From: Thermoleophilaceae bacterium
GTDB lineage: Bacteria; Actinomycetota; Thermoleophilia; Solirubrobacterales; Thermoleophilaceae
Reading direction: 5' to 3'
NCBI GenBank assembly: GCA_013813135.1
Contig: JACCSF010000396.1
Coordinates: forward strand, 1-19,655
DNA length: 19,655 bases
In this document: positions 1 through 8,255 of the stretch, piece after piece
Layout: each line of letters opens with the position of its first letter
Position numbering within the stretch: the first letter of the stretch is position 1
The notes under the pieces: generated by a model
What the model was told of the DNA's origin: nothing
Database searches by the model: none
The model's input: the letters and a program-made list of their open reading frames with translations, nothing else
Position numbers and translations under genes: made by a program

Positions 1-2310
1 GAACTGGACGCCGACGTGGTCCTCTGCGACGAGGGCCCGGAGCCGGGCGGGCGGCTGCTCGCCGAGGGCGCGCACGAGCACGCCCGCGAGCTGGCCGAGC
101 GAGCACGCGTGGCCGGGGTGGAGCTGCTCACCAGCGCGCCGGCGCTGGGCGCCTTCGACGGCCTCGTGCCGGTGTGGCAGGGCGACACGCTCCACCAGAT
201 CCGCGCCGGCCGCATCGTGTACGCCACCGGCGCGGTCGAGCAGCCGCTGCTGTTTCCCGGCAACGACCTGCCGGGCGTGATGCTGTCCGGCGGCGCCCGC
301 CGCCTTGCCTCGCTCTACGGCGTGAGCCCCGGCACCCGGGCCGTCGTGGCCACCGTCTGCGACCGCGGCCTCGAGGCCGCCCTGGCGCTGATGGACGCCG
401 GCGTGGAGGTGGTCGCCGTGGCCGACCTGCGCAAGAACGGCAGCAGGCCGGCGCTCAACGAGCTGATGCGGCGCGCGGTGCGTCCGCTGCGCGGAGCCAC
501 CGTCGCACAGGCCACCGGCCGCGGCCACGTGCGGCGGGCGGTGCTCGCCGCGCCGGGCACCACCGGTGGCCCCGAGGTGACCGTCGATTGCGACCTGCTC
601 GTGGTGTCGGGCGGCAGCGCTCCGGCCACGTCGCTGCCGCTGCAGTCCGGCGCGCGCACTGCCTACGACCGCAGGCGCGGGTGCTTCGTGCTCGAGCAGC
701 TGCCCGACGGCGTCTACGCCGCCGGCGAGGTGGCCGGGAAGGGCCTGCTCGATGCCGCCGAGCGCTCGGGCGAGGTCGCCGGCCGCCGGGCCGCTCACGC
801 CCTCGGTTTCGGCGACGACGACTCGCGCGCCCGCGTCGAGGCGGACCGCGAGCAGCTCCACAACGGAAACGGGCCGGCGCCAGACGTGGCGGTCCCACCG
901 CCGGTCACCGGCGAGCGCAAGGGCAAGTGCTTCGCCTGCCTGTGCGAGGACGTGACCGCCAAGGACATCCACCTGTCGGTCGAGGAGGGCTATGACTCGA
1001 TCGAGCTCTCCAAGCGCTACACGACGACCACCATGGGTCCGTGCCAGGGTCGCATGTGCCAGCTGCCGGCGGTGCGGCTGATGGCGCAAGAGACCGGCCA
1101 GAGCCTGGAGCAGATCGGCACGACCACGGCGCGCCCGCCGTGGCACGCAGTGCCGATGGGCGCGCTCGCCGGCCGGCCGTTCGAGCCCGCCAAGCGCTCG
1201 GCGATCCACGGCCGCCACCGCGAGCTGGATGCCACCGTGATGTGGGCGGGCGACTGGCGGCGCGCCTACGACTACGGCGACCCCGCCGCGGAGGCGCTGG
1301 CCGTGCACGAGGCGGCGGGACTGATCGACGTGTCGACGCTCGGCAAGCTGATCGTGCGCGGCCCGGACGCCGGCGAGTTCCTCGATCGCCTCTACCCGAA
1401 CCGCTTCTCGAACCTCAAGCCGGGCCGGATCCGCTACGGCGTGATCGCCAGCGACGCGGGCCGGATCATGGACGACGGGACGATCTGCCGCCTCGACGAC
1501 GACAGCTTCTATGTCACCACCACCTCGAGCGGCGCCGGCGCGGTTTACGAGTGGTTCTCCTGGTGGCTGGCCGACTGGCCGCTCGACGTTCACCTGACCG
1601 ATGTCACGCAGGCGCTGTCGGCGGTCAACCTCGCGGGCCCGCGCGCGCGGGAGATCATGTCCAAGCTGACCGAGCTCGACTGCTCGGCCGAGGCGTTCAC
1701 GTACCTCGACGGCAAGCGCGCCGAGGTGGCCGGCGTGCCCTGCCTGATCCTGCGCATCGGCTTCGTGGGTGAGGTCGGCTACGAGATCCACTGCCCGTCG
1801 GCGCACGGCGAGCACCTTTGGGACGCTCTGATGGAGGCCGGCGCCGAGCACGGGATGAAGCCGTTCGGCCTCGAGCCGCAGCGGCTGCTGCGCCTGCAGA
1901 AGATGCACATCCTGATCGGCCAGGACACCGACTCCGAGTCCACACCGTTCGGCGCAGCGATGCCCTGGATCGTCAAGCTCGACAAGGACCAGGACTTCAT
2001 CGGCAAGTGGGCGCTGGAGCGCGTTGCCGGCGAGGACCTGGAGACGACGCTGGTCGGCATCAAGCTGCAGAACGGCCACGTGCCGACCGAGGGGGCGGTG
2101 GTGCTCCCGGACGGCGACGGTCCGGTCGGCCAGGTCACGAGCGCGCGCTTCTCGCCTCAGCTCGGCGGCGTGATCGGGATGGCCTGGGTGCCGGCGGCGC
2201 TGGCGAAGGACGGCTCGCGCGTGACGATCTCCGACGAAGGCAAGCGCTTCGAGGCCGAGGTCGTGACGACACCCTTCTACGACCCGGACGGCGAGGTGCT
2301 GCGCTCGTGA
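1..2310 (+). CDS. soxA: Heterotetrameric sarcosine oxidase alpha subunit, 5' end missing
   Basis: The frame is open from base 1 and gives 769 residues; family members run to about 960, so roughly 200 N-terminal residues (usually a small Fer2-type domain and the first dinucleotide-binding motif) lie outside the window. What remains is, in order, an FAD/NAD-type oxidoreductase region (about residues 1-280, with YATGAVEQP and PGVMLSGGARRL), a Bfd-like SoxA_A3 domain (about 305-365) and a GCV_T-type folate-binding domain (about 410-760). In this family the alpha subunit binds NAD and channels the oxidised methyl group to tetrahydrofolate, giving 5,10-methylene-THF. The middle domain carries cysteines at window residues 310, 313, 315, 348 and 353, suggesting a bound [2Fe-2S] cluster. 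The stop overlaps the soxG start by four bases. A related N-methyl amino acid or imino acid dehydrogenase is possible instead of sarcosine oxidase proper. Confidence 0.9.
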   Translation, partial: ELDADVVLCDEGPEPGGRLLAEGAHEHARELAERARVAGVELLTSAPALGAFDGLVPVWQGDTLHQIRAGRIVYATGAVEQPLLFPGNDLPGVMLSGGARRLASLYGVSPGTRAVVATVCDRGLEAALALMDAGVEVVAVADLRKNGSRPALNELMRRAVRPLRGATVAQATGRGHVRRAVLAAPGTTGGPEVTVDCDLLVVSGGSAPATSLPLQSGARTAYDRRRGCFVLEQLPDGVYAAGEVAGKGLLDAAERSGEVAGRRAAHALGFGDDDSRARVEADREQLHNGNGPAPDVAVPPPVTGERKGKCFACLCEDVTAKDIHLSVEEGYDSIELSKRYTTTTMGPCQGRMCQLPAVRLMAQETGQSLEQIGTTTARPPWHAVPMGALAGRPFEPAKRSAIHGRHRELDATVMWAGDWRRAYDYGDPAAEALAVHEAAGLIDVSTLGKLIVRGPDAGEFLDRLYPNRFSNLKPGRIRYGVIASDAGRIMDDGTICRLDDDSFYVTTTSSGAGAVYEWFSWWLADWPLDVHLTDVTQALSAVNLAGPRAREIMSKLTELDCSAEAFTYLDGKRAEVAGVPCLILRIGFVGEVGYEIHCPSAHGEHLWDALMEAGAEHGMKPFGLEPQRLLRLQKMHILIGQDTDSESTPFGAAMPWIVKLDKDQDFIGKWALERVAGEDLETTLVGIKLQNGHVPTEGAVVLPDGDGPVGQVTSARFSPQLGGVIGMAWVPAALAKDGSRVTISDEGKRFEAEVVTTPFYDPDGEVLRS

Positions 2311-2948
2311 GCCTGGAGTTCCTCTCGCCGGCCGCGTCGGCCGTCGCGCGCAGCCCGATGGAACGCGAGGCGCTGGCCGCGGGCGCGCGGCTCGAGCAGC
2401 GCGACGGCTGGAACGTGGCGGTCAGCTTCGACGGCGAGGAGCGCCACCGGTCGACCGTCGCCTTCGCCGACCGTTCGCACCTGGGCAAGCTGGAGCTCCA
2501 CGGGGAGCATGAGTTGGAGCTGGGCCAGGCCACGCAGCGGGACGCAGCCTGGTGGTGCCCGACCTCGCGCGCCCGCGCCCTCGTGCTCTGCGAGCCCGAC
2601 CGGACGGCGGAGCTGCGCGAGCGCCTCGGCGACGGGGTCGTGGACCTCACCTCCGCCATGGCCGCGCTCACGATCGCGGGGCCGCTCGCCCCCGAGGTGT
2701 TCGCCCGCTTCACGGCGATCGACCTGCGTCCGCAGGTGACGCCTGTGCACGGCTTCCGGCCAGGGTCGGTGGCCCGCACGCCGGGCGCCGTCCTGCGCGA
2801 GGCAGAGGAGCGCTGGCTGATGCTGTTCGGCGCCGCGCTCGGCAGCTACGTGTGGAGCGTCGTGGCCGACGCCGCCGCGGCGCTCGGCGGCGGGCCGGTC
2901 GGCATCGAGGCGCTCGCTCCCCTGGAGGAGGTGTCCCCGCGTGCGTGA
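2307..2948 (+). CDS. soxG: Sarcosine oxidase gamma subunit
   Basis: The product has 213 residues, the normal size for the gamma subunit, and starts at the GTG inside the GTGA that also ends soxA, so the two are probably translationally coupled. The protein opens with LEFLSPAASAVARSPMEREA and continues with blocks such as VVDLTSAMAALTIAGPLAPEVF and VARTPGAVLREAE, which match the GCV_T-like fold of SoxG. In characterised four-subunit enzymes gamma packs against alpha and has no redox cofactor of its own. Position between soxA and soxB supports the call. The usual delta subunit (soxD), a small zinc protein, is not seen between the visible sox genes and may lie upstream. An internal start further in (ATG at 2359) is possible, but the coupled GTG fits the family better. 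Confidence 0.87.
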   Translation: MSLEFLSPAASAVARSPMEREALAAGARLEQRDGWNVAVSFDGEERHRSTVAFADRSHLGKLELHGEHELELGQATQRDAAWWCPTSRARALVLCEPDRTAELRERLGDGVVDLTSAMAALTIAGPLAPEVFARFTAIDLRPQVTPVHGFRPGSVARTPGAVLREAEERWLMLFGAALGSYVWSVVADAAAALGGGPVGIEALAPLEEVSPRA

Positions 2949-4158
2949 GATCTTCCGCACCCGCCGGATGTGGCGCAAGCGCTCTGAGCTGAAGGACTCC
3001 TACGACGTCGTGATCGTCGGCGGCGGCTCGCACGGCCTCGCGGCCGCCTACTACCTGGCCAGGGACCACGGGATCGGCAACGTGGCCGTGCTCGAGAAGA
3101 GCTACATCGGCTCGGGGGCGGCGGGCCGCAACACCACGATCCTGCGGGCCAACTACAAGACCGTCGAGGGCGCGCGCTTCTACGACGCGTCGCTGAAGCT
3201 CTACGAAGGGCTCGGGGCCCAGCTCAACTTCAACCTGCTGTTCTCGCAGAACGGTCACCTCACGCTCGCGCATTCCGACCGGGCCATGTTCGTGATGGCC
3301 AACCGCGCCGAGGTGAACCGCATCAACGGGATCGACTCACGCCTGATCTACCCCGAGGAGATCAAGAAGCTCGCGCCGGCGATGCAGGTCGACAACCCGG
3401 ACGCCGTCTATCCGATCCAGGGCGCGCTCTACCACCCGCCGGGCGGCGTGATCCGCCACGACGCGGTGGTGTGGGGCCTCGCTCGCGGGGCCGACCGCGG
3501 CGGCGCGGAGATCCACCCATACACCGAGGTGACCGGCATCGACCGCTCCAACGGGCGCGTGACCGGAGTGCAGACCAAACGTGGGCCGATCAAGGCCGGC
3601 ACGGTCCTCAACTGCACCGCCGGCTGGAGCTCGCTGATCTCCGGCATGGCCGGCCTGCGGCTGCCGATCACCACCCACATCCTCCAGGCCTGCGTCACCG
3701 AGCCGCTCAAGCCGTTCCTCGACGTGGTCATCGTGTCGTCGCAGATGCACGTCTACATCTCGCAGACCGACCGCGGCGAGGTGCTGATGGGCGCCGAGAT
3801 CGAGCCCTGGACCACCTATCGCATGCAGGGCACGCTCAACTTCATGCAGGAGGTCACGCGCCACACGCTCGAGCTGTTCCCGCAGCTGGAGCGAGCGCGG
3901 CTGCTGCGCAGCTGGGCCGGGCTCTGCGATCTCAGCCCGGACTACAGCCCGATCCTCGGCAAGACCGAGGTGGAGGGATTCCACATCAGCGCCGGGTGGG
4001 GCACGTACGGCTTCAAGGCGGCGCCGATCGTGGGCAAGACGCTCGCGGAGCTCGTGGCGACCGATCGCACACCCGACCTGATCGCGCCGTTCGCGCTCGA
4101 GCGCTTCTACGAGGACAAGCTGGTGTCCGAGCTGGCAGCGGCCGCGGTCAGTCACTGA
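2941..4158 (+). CDS. soxB: Sarcosine oxidase beta subunit (covalent flavoprotein)
   Basis: This is the 405-residue catalytic flavoprotein, which oxidises the N-methyl group of sarcosine. A GxGxxG-type FAD-binding motif (VVIVGGGSHG) is at about residues 23-32, followed by the GRNTTILRANY segment typical of SoxB and a C-terminal GWGTYGFKAAPIVGK flavin-contact motif. Histidine 173, in IRHDAV, falls at the same number as the histidine that holds FMN covalently in the well-studied corynebacterial-type enzyme. The GTG start overlaps the end of soxG by eight bases and has a GGAGGAGG sequence nine bases upstream. N-methylglutamate or other secondary-amine dehydrogenases share this architecture, so the exact substrate is inferred. 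Confidence 0.92.
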   Translation: MREIFRTRRMWRKRSELKDSYDVVIVGGGSHGLAAAYYLARDHGIGNVAVLEKSYIGSGAAGRNTTILRANYKTVEGARFYDASLKLYEGLGAQLNFNLLFSQNGHLTLAHSDRAMFVMANRAEVNRINGIDSRLIYPEEIKKLAPAMQVDNPDAVYPIQGALYHPPGGVIRHDAVVWGLARGADRGGAEIHPYTEVTGIDRSNGRVTGVQTKRGPIKAGTVLNCTAGWSSLISGMAGLRLPITTHILQACVTEPLKPFLDVVIVSSQMHVYISQTDRGEVLMGAEIEPWTTYRMQGTLNFMQEVTRHTLELFPQLERARLLRSWAGLCDLSPDYSPILGKTEVEGFHISAGWGTYGFKAAPIVGKTLAELVATDRTPDLIAPFALERFYEDKLVSELAAAAVSH

Positions 4159-4175
4159 TATATCAGCGCTAGGAT
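4155..4175 (+). promoter_or_regulatory. Palindrome and -10-like box ahead of fhs
   Basis: The perfect 12-base palindrome CTGATATATCAG at 4155-4166 includes the soxB stop codon. It is strikingly AT-rich against its surroundings. Three bases later TAGGAT at 4170-4175 fits a -10 hexamer, about 20 bases before the fhs ATG. I see no convincing -35. It could be an operator with a weak internal promoter, so that fhs and the formate dehydrogenase genes can be expressed apart from soxAGB, but it may be chance. Confidence 0.35.
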
Positions 4176-4195
4176 TCACGGCGGAGGAGAGAGAG

Positions 4196-5875
4196 ATGAA
4201 GAGCAGCCTGGAGATCGCGCAGGAGGCCGAGCTCAGGCCGATCGAGTCGATCGCCGAACAGGCCGGGCTGTTGCCCGACGAGGTCGACCCGTACGGGCGC
4301 TACAAGGCCAAGGTATCGCTGGGTACGCTCGACCGGCTCAAGGACGCGCCCGACGGCAAGCTGGTCTGCGTTGCCGGCGTGACGCCGACCAAGGCGGGGG
4401 AGGGCAAGACCACCACCGCCGTGTCGCTCACGCAGGGCCTGGGCCAGATCGGCAAGGACCCGCTGCTGTGCCTGCGCGAGCCATCGCTCGGGCCGGTGTT
4501 CGGCATCAAGGGCGGCGCGGCCGGCGGCGGCATGGCCCAGGTCGTGCCGATGGAGGACCTCAACCTCCACTTCACCGGGGACATCCATGCCGTCGGGGCG
4601 GCCAACAATCTCCTCGCTGCCCTGATGGACGCATCGATCCTGCACGGCAACCCGCACAAGATCGACGCGCTGCGGGTCGGGTGGAAGCGCGCGCTCGACA
4701 TGAACGACCGGGCCCTGCGGGCGATCACGATCGGCCAGGGCGGTCGCGCCAACGGGTACCCGCGCGAGTCCGGGTTCGACATCACCGCCGCATCCGAGGT
4801 GATGGCGATTCTCGCCGTCTCGCGCGACGTGCACGACCTGCGCAAGCGGCTCGGCGCGATCACGGTCGCGCAGTCCTTCGACGGCGGCAAGCCCGTCACG
4901 GCCGAGGACCTCGGGGCTGCGGGCGCGATGACCGTCCTGCTCAAGGAGGCGATCAAGCCCAACCTGATCCAGACGCTCGAGGGCCAGCCCTGTATGATGC
5001 ACGCGGGGCCGTTCGCCAACATCGCGCACGGCAACTCGTCGCTGGTGGCGGACCTGATCGGGCTCAAGCTGGGCGACTACGTGATCACGGAGTCGGGCTT
5101 CGGCTCGGACATGGGCATGGAGAAGTTCTTCGACATCGTCTGCCGCGGCGGCGGCCTGCGGCCGAACGCGGTCGTGCTGGTGGCCACCGTGCGCGCGCTC
5201 AAGCACCACGGCGGCATCGAGGACGACCCGCGCGTGGAGCACGTGCGCGGCCTGGCGGCGATCGCCACCGGGGCGGCCAACCTGCACCGCCACCTCGGCA
5301 TCGTGCGCAGCTTCGGGCTGCCCTGCGTGGTGGCCGTGAACCGGCGCCCCGGCGACACCGACGACGAGGTCGAGCTGGTGCGCTCGCTCGCGCTCGAGGG
5401 CGGGGCGTTGGCCGCTGAGGTCAACGACGCCTTCGCCCGCGGCGGCGAGGGCGCCGCCGAGCTCGCGCAGGCCGTCGCCGACGCCTGTGAGGAGCCGTCG
5501 GAGTTCAAGCTCGCCTACGAGGACGACGATCCGATCCAGGTGAAGATCGAGAAGGTCGCCAAGCAGGTCTACGGCGCGTCGGACGTCGTCTTCTACTTGG
5601 ACGCGGAGCGCAAGATCCGCCAGTACACCGACGACGGCCTGGATAAGCTGCCGATCTGCATGGCGAAGACGCACCTGTCGCTGTCGGCCGACCCGGCGCT
5701 GCGCAACGCCCCGGAGAACTTCACCCTCCCCGTGCGCGACATGCGCGCGTACACGGGCGCGGGCTGGCTGGTGCCGCTGTGCGGCGACATCCAGCAGATG
5801 CCGGGCCTGGGCAAGACGCCGGCTGCGCTGAACGTCGACATCGACGGCGAGGGGAGGACCGTCGGGCTCTTCTGA
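4196..5875 (+). CDS. fhs: Formate--tetrahydrofolate ligase
   Basis: The product has 559 residues, the full family length, and interconverts formate, ATP and THF with 10-formyl-THF, ADP and phosphate in the cytoplasm. The ATP-binding loop TPTKAGEGKTTT is at residues 63-74, followed by the family blocks REPSLGPVFGIKGGAAGGG and LNLHFTGDIHA. The ATG has a strong GGAGGAGAG ribosome site. Thirty-seven bases separate it from soxB and eleven from the formate dehydrogenase genes. Lying between a methylene-THF producer and a formate consumer, it probably works in reverse here, releasing formate from 10-formyl-THF and making ATP. That direction is inference; the enzyme family is reversible and usually annotated as synthetic. 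The methylene-THF dehydrogenase/cyclohydrolase needed in between is not in the window. Confidence 0.96.
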   Translation: MKSSLEIAQEAELRPIESIAEQAGLLPDEVDPYGRYKAKVSLGTLDRLKDAPDGKLVCVAGVTPTKAGEGKTTTAVSLTQGLGQIGKDPLLCLREPSLGPVFGIKGGAAGGGMAQVVPMEDLNLHFTGDIHAVGAANNLLAALMDASILHGNPHKIDALRVGWKRALDMNDRALRAITIGQGGRANGYPRESGFDITAASEVMAILAVSRDVHDLRKRLGAITVAQSFDGGKPVTAEDLGAAGAMTVLLKEAIKPNLIQTLEGQPCMMHAGPFANIAHGNSSLVADLIGLKLGDYVITESGFGSDMGMEKFFDIVCRGGGLRPNAVVLVATVRALKHHGGIEDDPRVEHVRGLAAIATGAANLHRHLGIVRSFGLPCVVAVNRRPGDTDDEVELVRSLALEGGALAAEVNDAFARGGEGAAELAQAVADACEEPSEFKLAYEDDDPIQVKIEKVAKQVYGASDVVFYLDAERKIRQYTDDGLDKLPICMAKTHLSLSADPALRNAPENFTLPVRDMRAYTGAGWLVPLCGDIQQMPGLGKTPAALNVDIDGEGRTVGLF

Positions 5876-5886
5876 GCCCGCCCGCG

Positions 5887-7602
5887 ATGTCCCGCAACCT
5901 CACCGACATGCTGCGGACGCATGAGCCCGAGGCTCGCCCGACCGCGCTCAACGTGCTCAAGCAGGCGATGGACGAGCACGGAGAGATCACCGACGACGAC
6001 CGCCGCCGCGCAGCGGCTCTGTCCGGGCTGCCGGAGGCGACGGTGTACGGCGTCTCCACCTTCTACGACGACCTCGTCCAGCCGCACGGCCGGCGGCACG
6101 TGTCGGTGTGCACCGGCACCGCGTGCTGGGCCGCCGACTTCGGCGAGCACGTGGCGGCCGTGGGCGAAGGGCTCGGCCTGGGCCTGGGTGAGCGCTCCGA
6201 GGACGGCGAGGTGTCGCTCGGACAGACGGTCTGCCTCGGCTTCTGCCACACGGCGGGCGCCGTGCGCGACGGCGACGTGGTGGACGCGGGCGCCGGCGTC
6301 GTGGACCGGGTGCTCGCGGGCGCCGTGCGTCAGGCGGCCGAGCCGGACGGCGCCACCGTGCTGGACGAGCCGGTGCTGCTCGCGCGCGGCTCGTTCGAGG
6401 GGCTGCGCCACGCGCGCGCTTCGCTGAGCCCGGAGCAGCTGCTGGCGGAGGTCAAGGCCGCCGACGTGCGCGGCCGCGGCGGCGCGGGGTTCCCGGCAGG
6501 CACGAAGTGGGAATTCGCCGCGCGCGCGGCGGACCCGGACAAGGCGATCGTCGTCAACGGCGACGAGGGCGACCCGGGCTCGTACATCGACAAGCTGCTG
6601 ATGGAGCGCAACCCGGAGCTGCTGCTCGAGGGCATGGCGCTGGCCGGCCACGCCGTCGGCGCGCGCCGCGGCTATGTGCTGGTGCGCTCCGAGTACCCGC
6701 TCTCGACGCCGGTGCTGCGGGGGGCGGTGGAGCGGGCGCGGTCCGAAGGCCACCTCGGTGACTTCGACGTCGAGATCGTGGAGGGCGCGGGCTCGTACGT
6801 GGTCGGTGAGGAGACCGCGCTGCTGGCGTCCCTCCAGGGCTTCCGCGGCACCGTCTCCGCCCGCCCGCCGTTTCCCGCGGAGCGCGGTTTCCACGGTAAG
6901 CCGACCGTGGTCCACAACGTGGAGACGCTCTGCAACATCCCCTTCATCGCGGTTCATGGAGCGGAGGCCTACAAGGCGCTGAGCCCTGGCGCCACGCCGG
7001 GCACGAAGCTCGTCTGCCTCAACGACCGCTTCCAGCGGCCCGGCCTCTACGAGGTGCGCTTCGGCACGCCGGTGTCAGAGATCTGCGAGGGACTTGGCGG
7101 CGGGCTTCGGGACGGACGCTCGATCAAGGCCGTACAGATCGGCGGGCCGCTGGGCGGGATCCTGCCGGGCTGGAAGCTGGACACGCCGTTCGACTTCGAC
7201 GAGCTGGCGGCTGAGGGCTGCATGGTGGGCCACGGCGGCATCCTCGCCTTCGACGACCGCACGGACGTCCGCGCGCTGGCGCGCCACCTGCTCGAGTTCG
7301 GCGCGCACGAGAGCTGCGGGAAATGCTTCCCGTGCCGCATCGGCCTTCAGCGCGCGTTCGAGATGGTCGACCGGCCCGGGGACCTCGACCGCGGGCGGCT
7401 GGAGGCGCTGCTGGAGACGCTCGAGCTGGGCTCGCTGTGCGCGCACGGCGGCGGCATGCCGGCGCCGATCCGCAGCCTGATCGCCCACTTCGGCGAGGAG
7501 CTGGGTGTGGCGACCCCGGCGCAGCCCGAGCTCGACACCGACCCGCACATGCGCCGGCCCGAGGAGCGCCGCGAGGACGACCCGGGGGGACGCGGGGCGT
7601 GA
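5887..7602 (+). CDS. NAD-dependent formate dehydrogenase, fused NuoE-NuoF (gamma-beta) subunit
   Basis: This 571-residue protein joins two units that are separate in FdsG/FdsB or NuoE/NuoF. The N-terminal NuoE-like part (about 1-150) has the [2Fe-2S] ligands C75-x4-C80 and C116-x3-C120. The NuoF-like part (about 165-560) has the FMN/NADH site RGRGGAGFPAGTKW (195-208), the NGDEGDPGSY block and the [4Fe-4S] set C477-x2-C480-x2-C483 plus C518 in SLCAHGGG. It would pass electrons from the Fe-S chain to FMN and NAD. I chose the ATG at 5887 because it lies just past the fhs stop and gives a normal NuoE N-terminus; its ribosome site is weak. The stop overlaps the next gene by four bases. A hydrogenase or complex I origin is unlikely given the catalytic subunit two genes on. 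Confidence 0.92.
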   Translation: MSRNLTDMLRTHEPEARPTALNVLKQAMDEHGEITDDDRRRAAALSGLPEATVYGVSTFYDDLVQPHGRRHVSVCTGTACWAADFGEHVAAVGEGLGLGLGERSEDGEVSLGQTVCLGFCHTAGAVRDGDVVDAGAGVVDRVLAGAVRQAAEPDGATVLDEPVLLARGSFEGLRHARASLSPEQLLAEVKAADVRGRGGAGFPAGTKWEFAARAADPDKAIVVNGDEGDPGSYIDKLLMERNPELLLEGMALAGHAVGARRGYVLVRSEYPLSTPVLRGAVERARSEGHLGDFDVEIVEGAGSYVVGEETALLASLQGFRGTVSARPPFPAERGFHGKPTVVHNVETLCNIPFIAVHGAEAYKALSPGATPGTKLVCLNDRFQRPGLYEVRFGTPVSEICEGLGGGLRDGRSIKAVQIGGPLGGILPGWKLDTPFDFDELAAEGCMVGHGGILAFDDRTDVRALARHLLEFGAHESCGKCFPCRIGLQRAFEMVDRPGDLDRGRLEALLETLELGSLCAHGGGMPAPIRSLIAHFGEELGVATPAQPELDTDPHMRRPEERREDDPGGRGA

Positions 7603-8255
7603 GGCTCGAGATCGACGGGCAACCGGTGGAGGTCGAGCCAGGGGCGACGATCCTCGAAGCGGCGCAGGCGGCAGGCCGCTACGTGCCGACGCTCTGCTTC
7701 GACGACCGCATGGCGCCGTTCGGCGCCTGCCGCGTCTGCATGGTCTCGATGGAGGGCGGGGCGGCGCCGGTGGCCGCGTGCACCACGCTCTGCCGCGACG
7801 ACATGAAGGTCCAGACCGAGGAGGCGACCGCGCGGCGGATCGCCGCCGCCACCGTCGAGCTGGTCCTGTCCGAGCTGCCCGAGCCGCCGGCCGAGCACAC
7901 CGAACTGGCCACCGTGGCGCGCTACTTCAAGATCGGCGAGCCGCGCTGGCAGGGCGAGCGGCGCCGTCCGGCGCACGACCGGCGCCATCCCTACCTGGCT
8001 CTGCAGCACGAGCTGTGCATCTCGTGCGGGCGCTGCGTGCGCGCCTGCGACGAGGTGCAGGGGGCGTTCGCGCTCACCGCGACCGGCCGCGGATTCCACT
8101 CGGGCATCACCGCCGGGCTGGACAGCGGCTTCGTCGACTCGACCTGCGTGTCGTGCGGCGCCTGCGCGGACACATGCCCGACCGATGCGATCACGGAGCA
8201 CTCTCTGCTCGAGCTCGCGTCGGAGTACACTGGAGAAGAAGGAGGCACCCCGTGA
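7599..8255 (+). CDS. HoxU/NuoG-N-like Fe-S subunit of formate dehydrogenase
   Basis: This 218-residue protein corresponds to the N-terminal electron-transfer part that is fused to the catalytic subunit in FdsA-type enzymes but is encoded separately here. It has a plant-type [2Fe-2S] domain (C33, C44, C47, C61) and two four-cysteine [4Fe-4S] motifs (C140-C143-C146-C150 and C183-C186-C189-C193). The stretch between these domains, where NuoG and FdsA carry a His-Cys3 [4Fe-4S] site, contains no cysteine, so that cluster is missing. The GTG start lies within the GTGA that ends the upstream gene, and the stop overlaps the next GTG start by four bases, indicating coupled translation. It should sit between the molybdenum subunit and the NAD-reducing subunit. 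HoxU of a NAD-linked hydrogenase looks similar, but no hydrogenase genes are seen. Confidence 0.9.
   Translation: MRLEIDGQPVEVEPGATILEAAQAAGRYVPTLCFDDRMAPFGACRVCMVSMEGGAAPVAACTTLCRDDMKVQTEEATARRIAAATVELVLSELPEPPAEHTELATVARYFKIGEPRWQGERRRPAHDRRHPYLALQHELCISCGRCVRACDEVQGAFALTATGRGFHSGITAGLDSGFVDSTCVSCGACADTCPTDAITEHSLLELASEYTGEEGGTP

Noticed and set aside
4169..5674. Long minus-strand open frames opposite fhs, soxA, the formate dehydrogenase and other genes
   Set aside because: They are products of GC-rich codon use opposite well-conserved genes; none shows a known motif or a ribosome site.
5779..5886. Longer start for the NuoE-NuoF fusion inside fhs
   Set aside because: It overlaps the conserved C-terminus of Fhs and adds residues unlike NuoE; the ATG at 5887 gives the normal N-terminus.
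7505..8251. Longer version of the formate dehydrogenase catalytic subunit starting at 7505
   Set aside because: The extra part overlaps the well-supported Fe-S subunit in another frame and has shadow composition; the GTG at 8252 has AAGGAGG and leads straight into the Fe-S motif.
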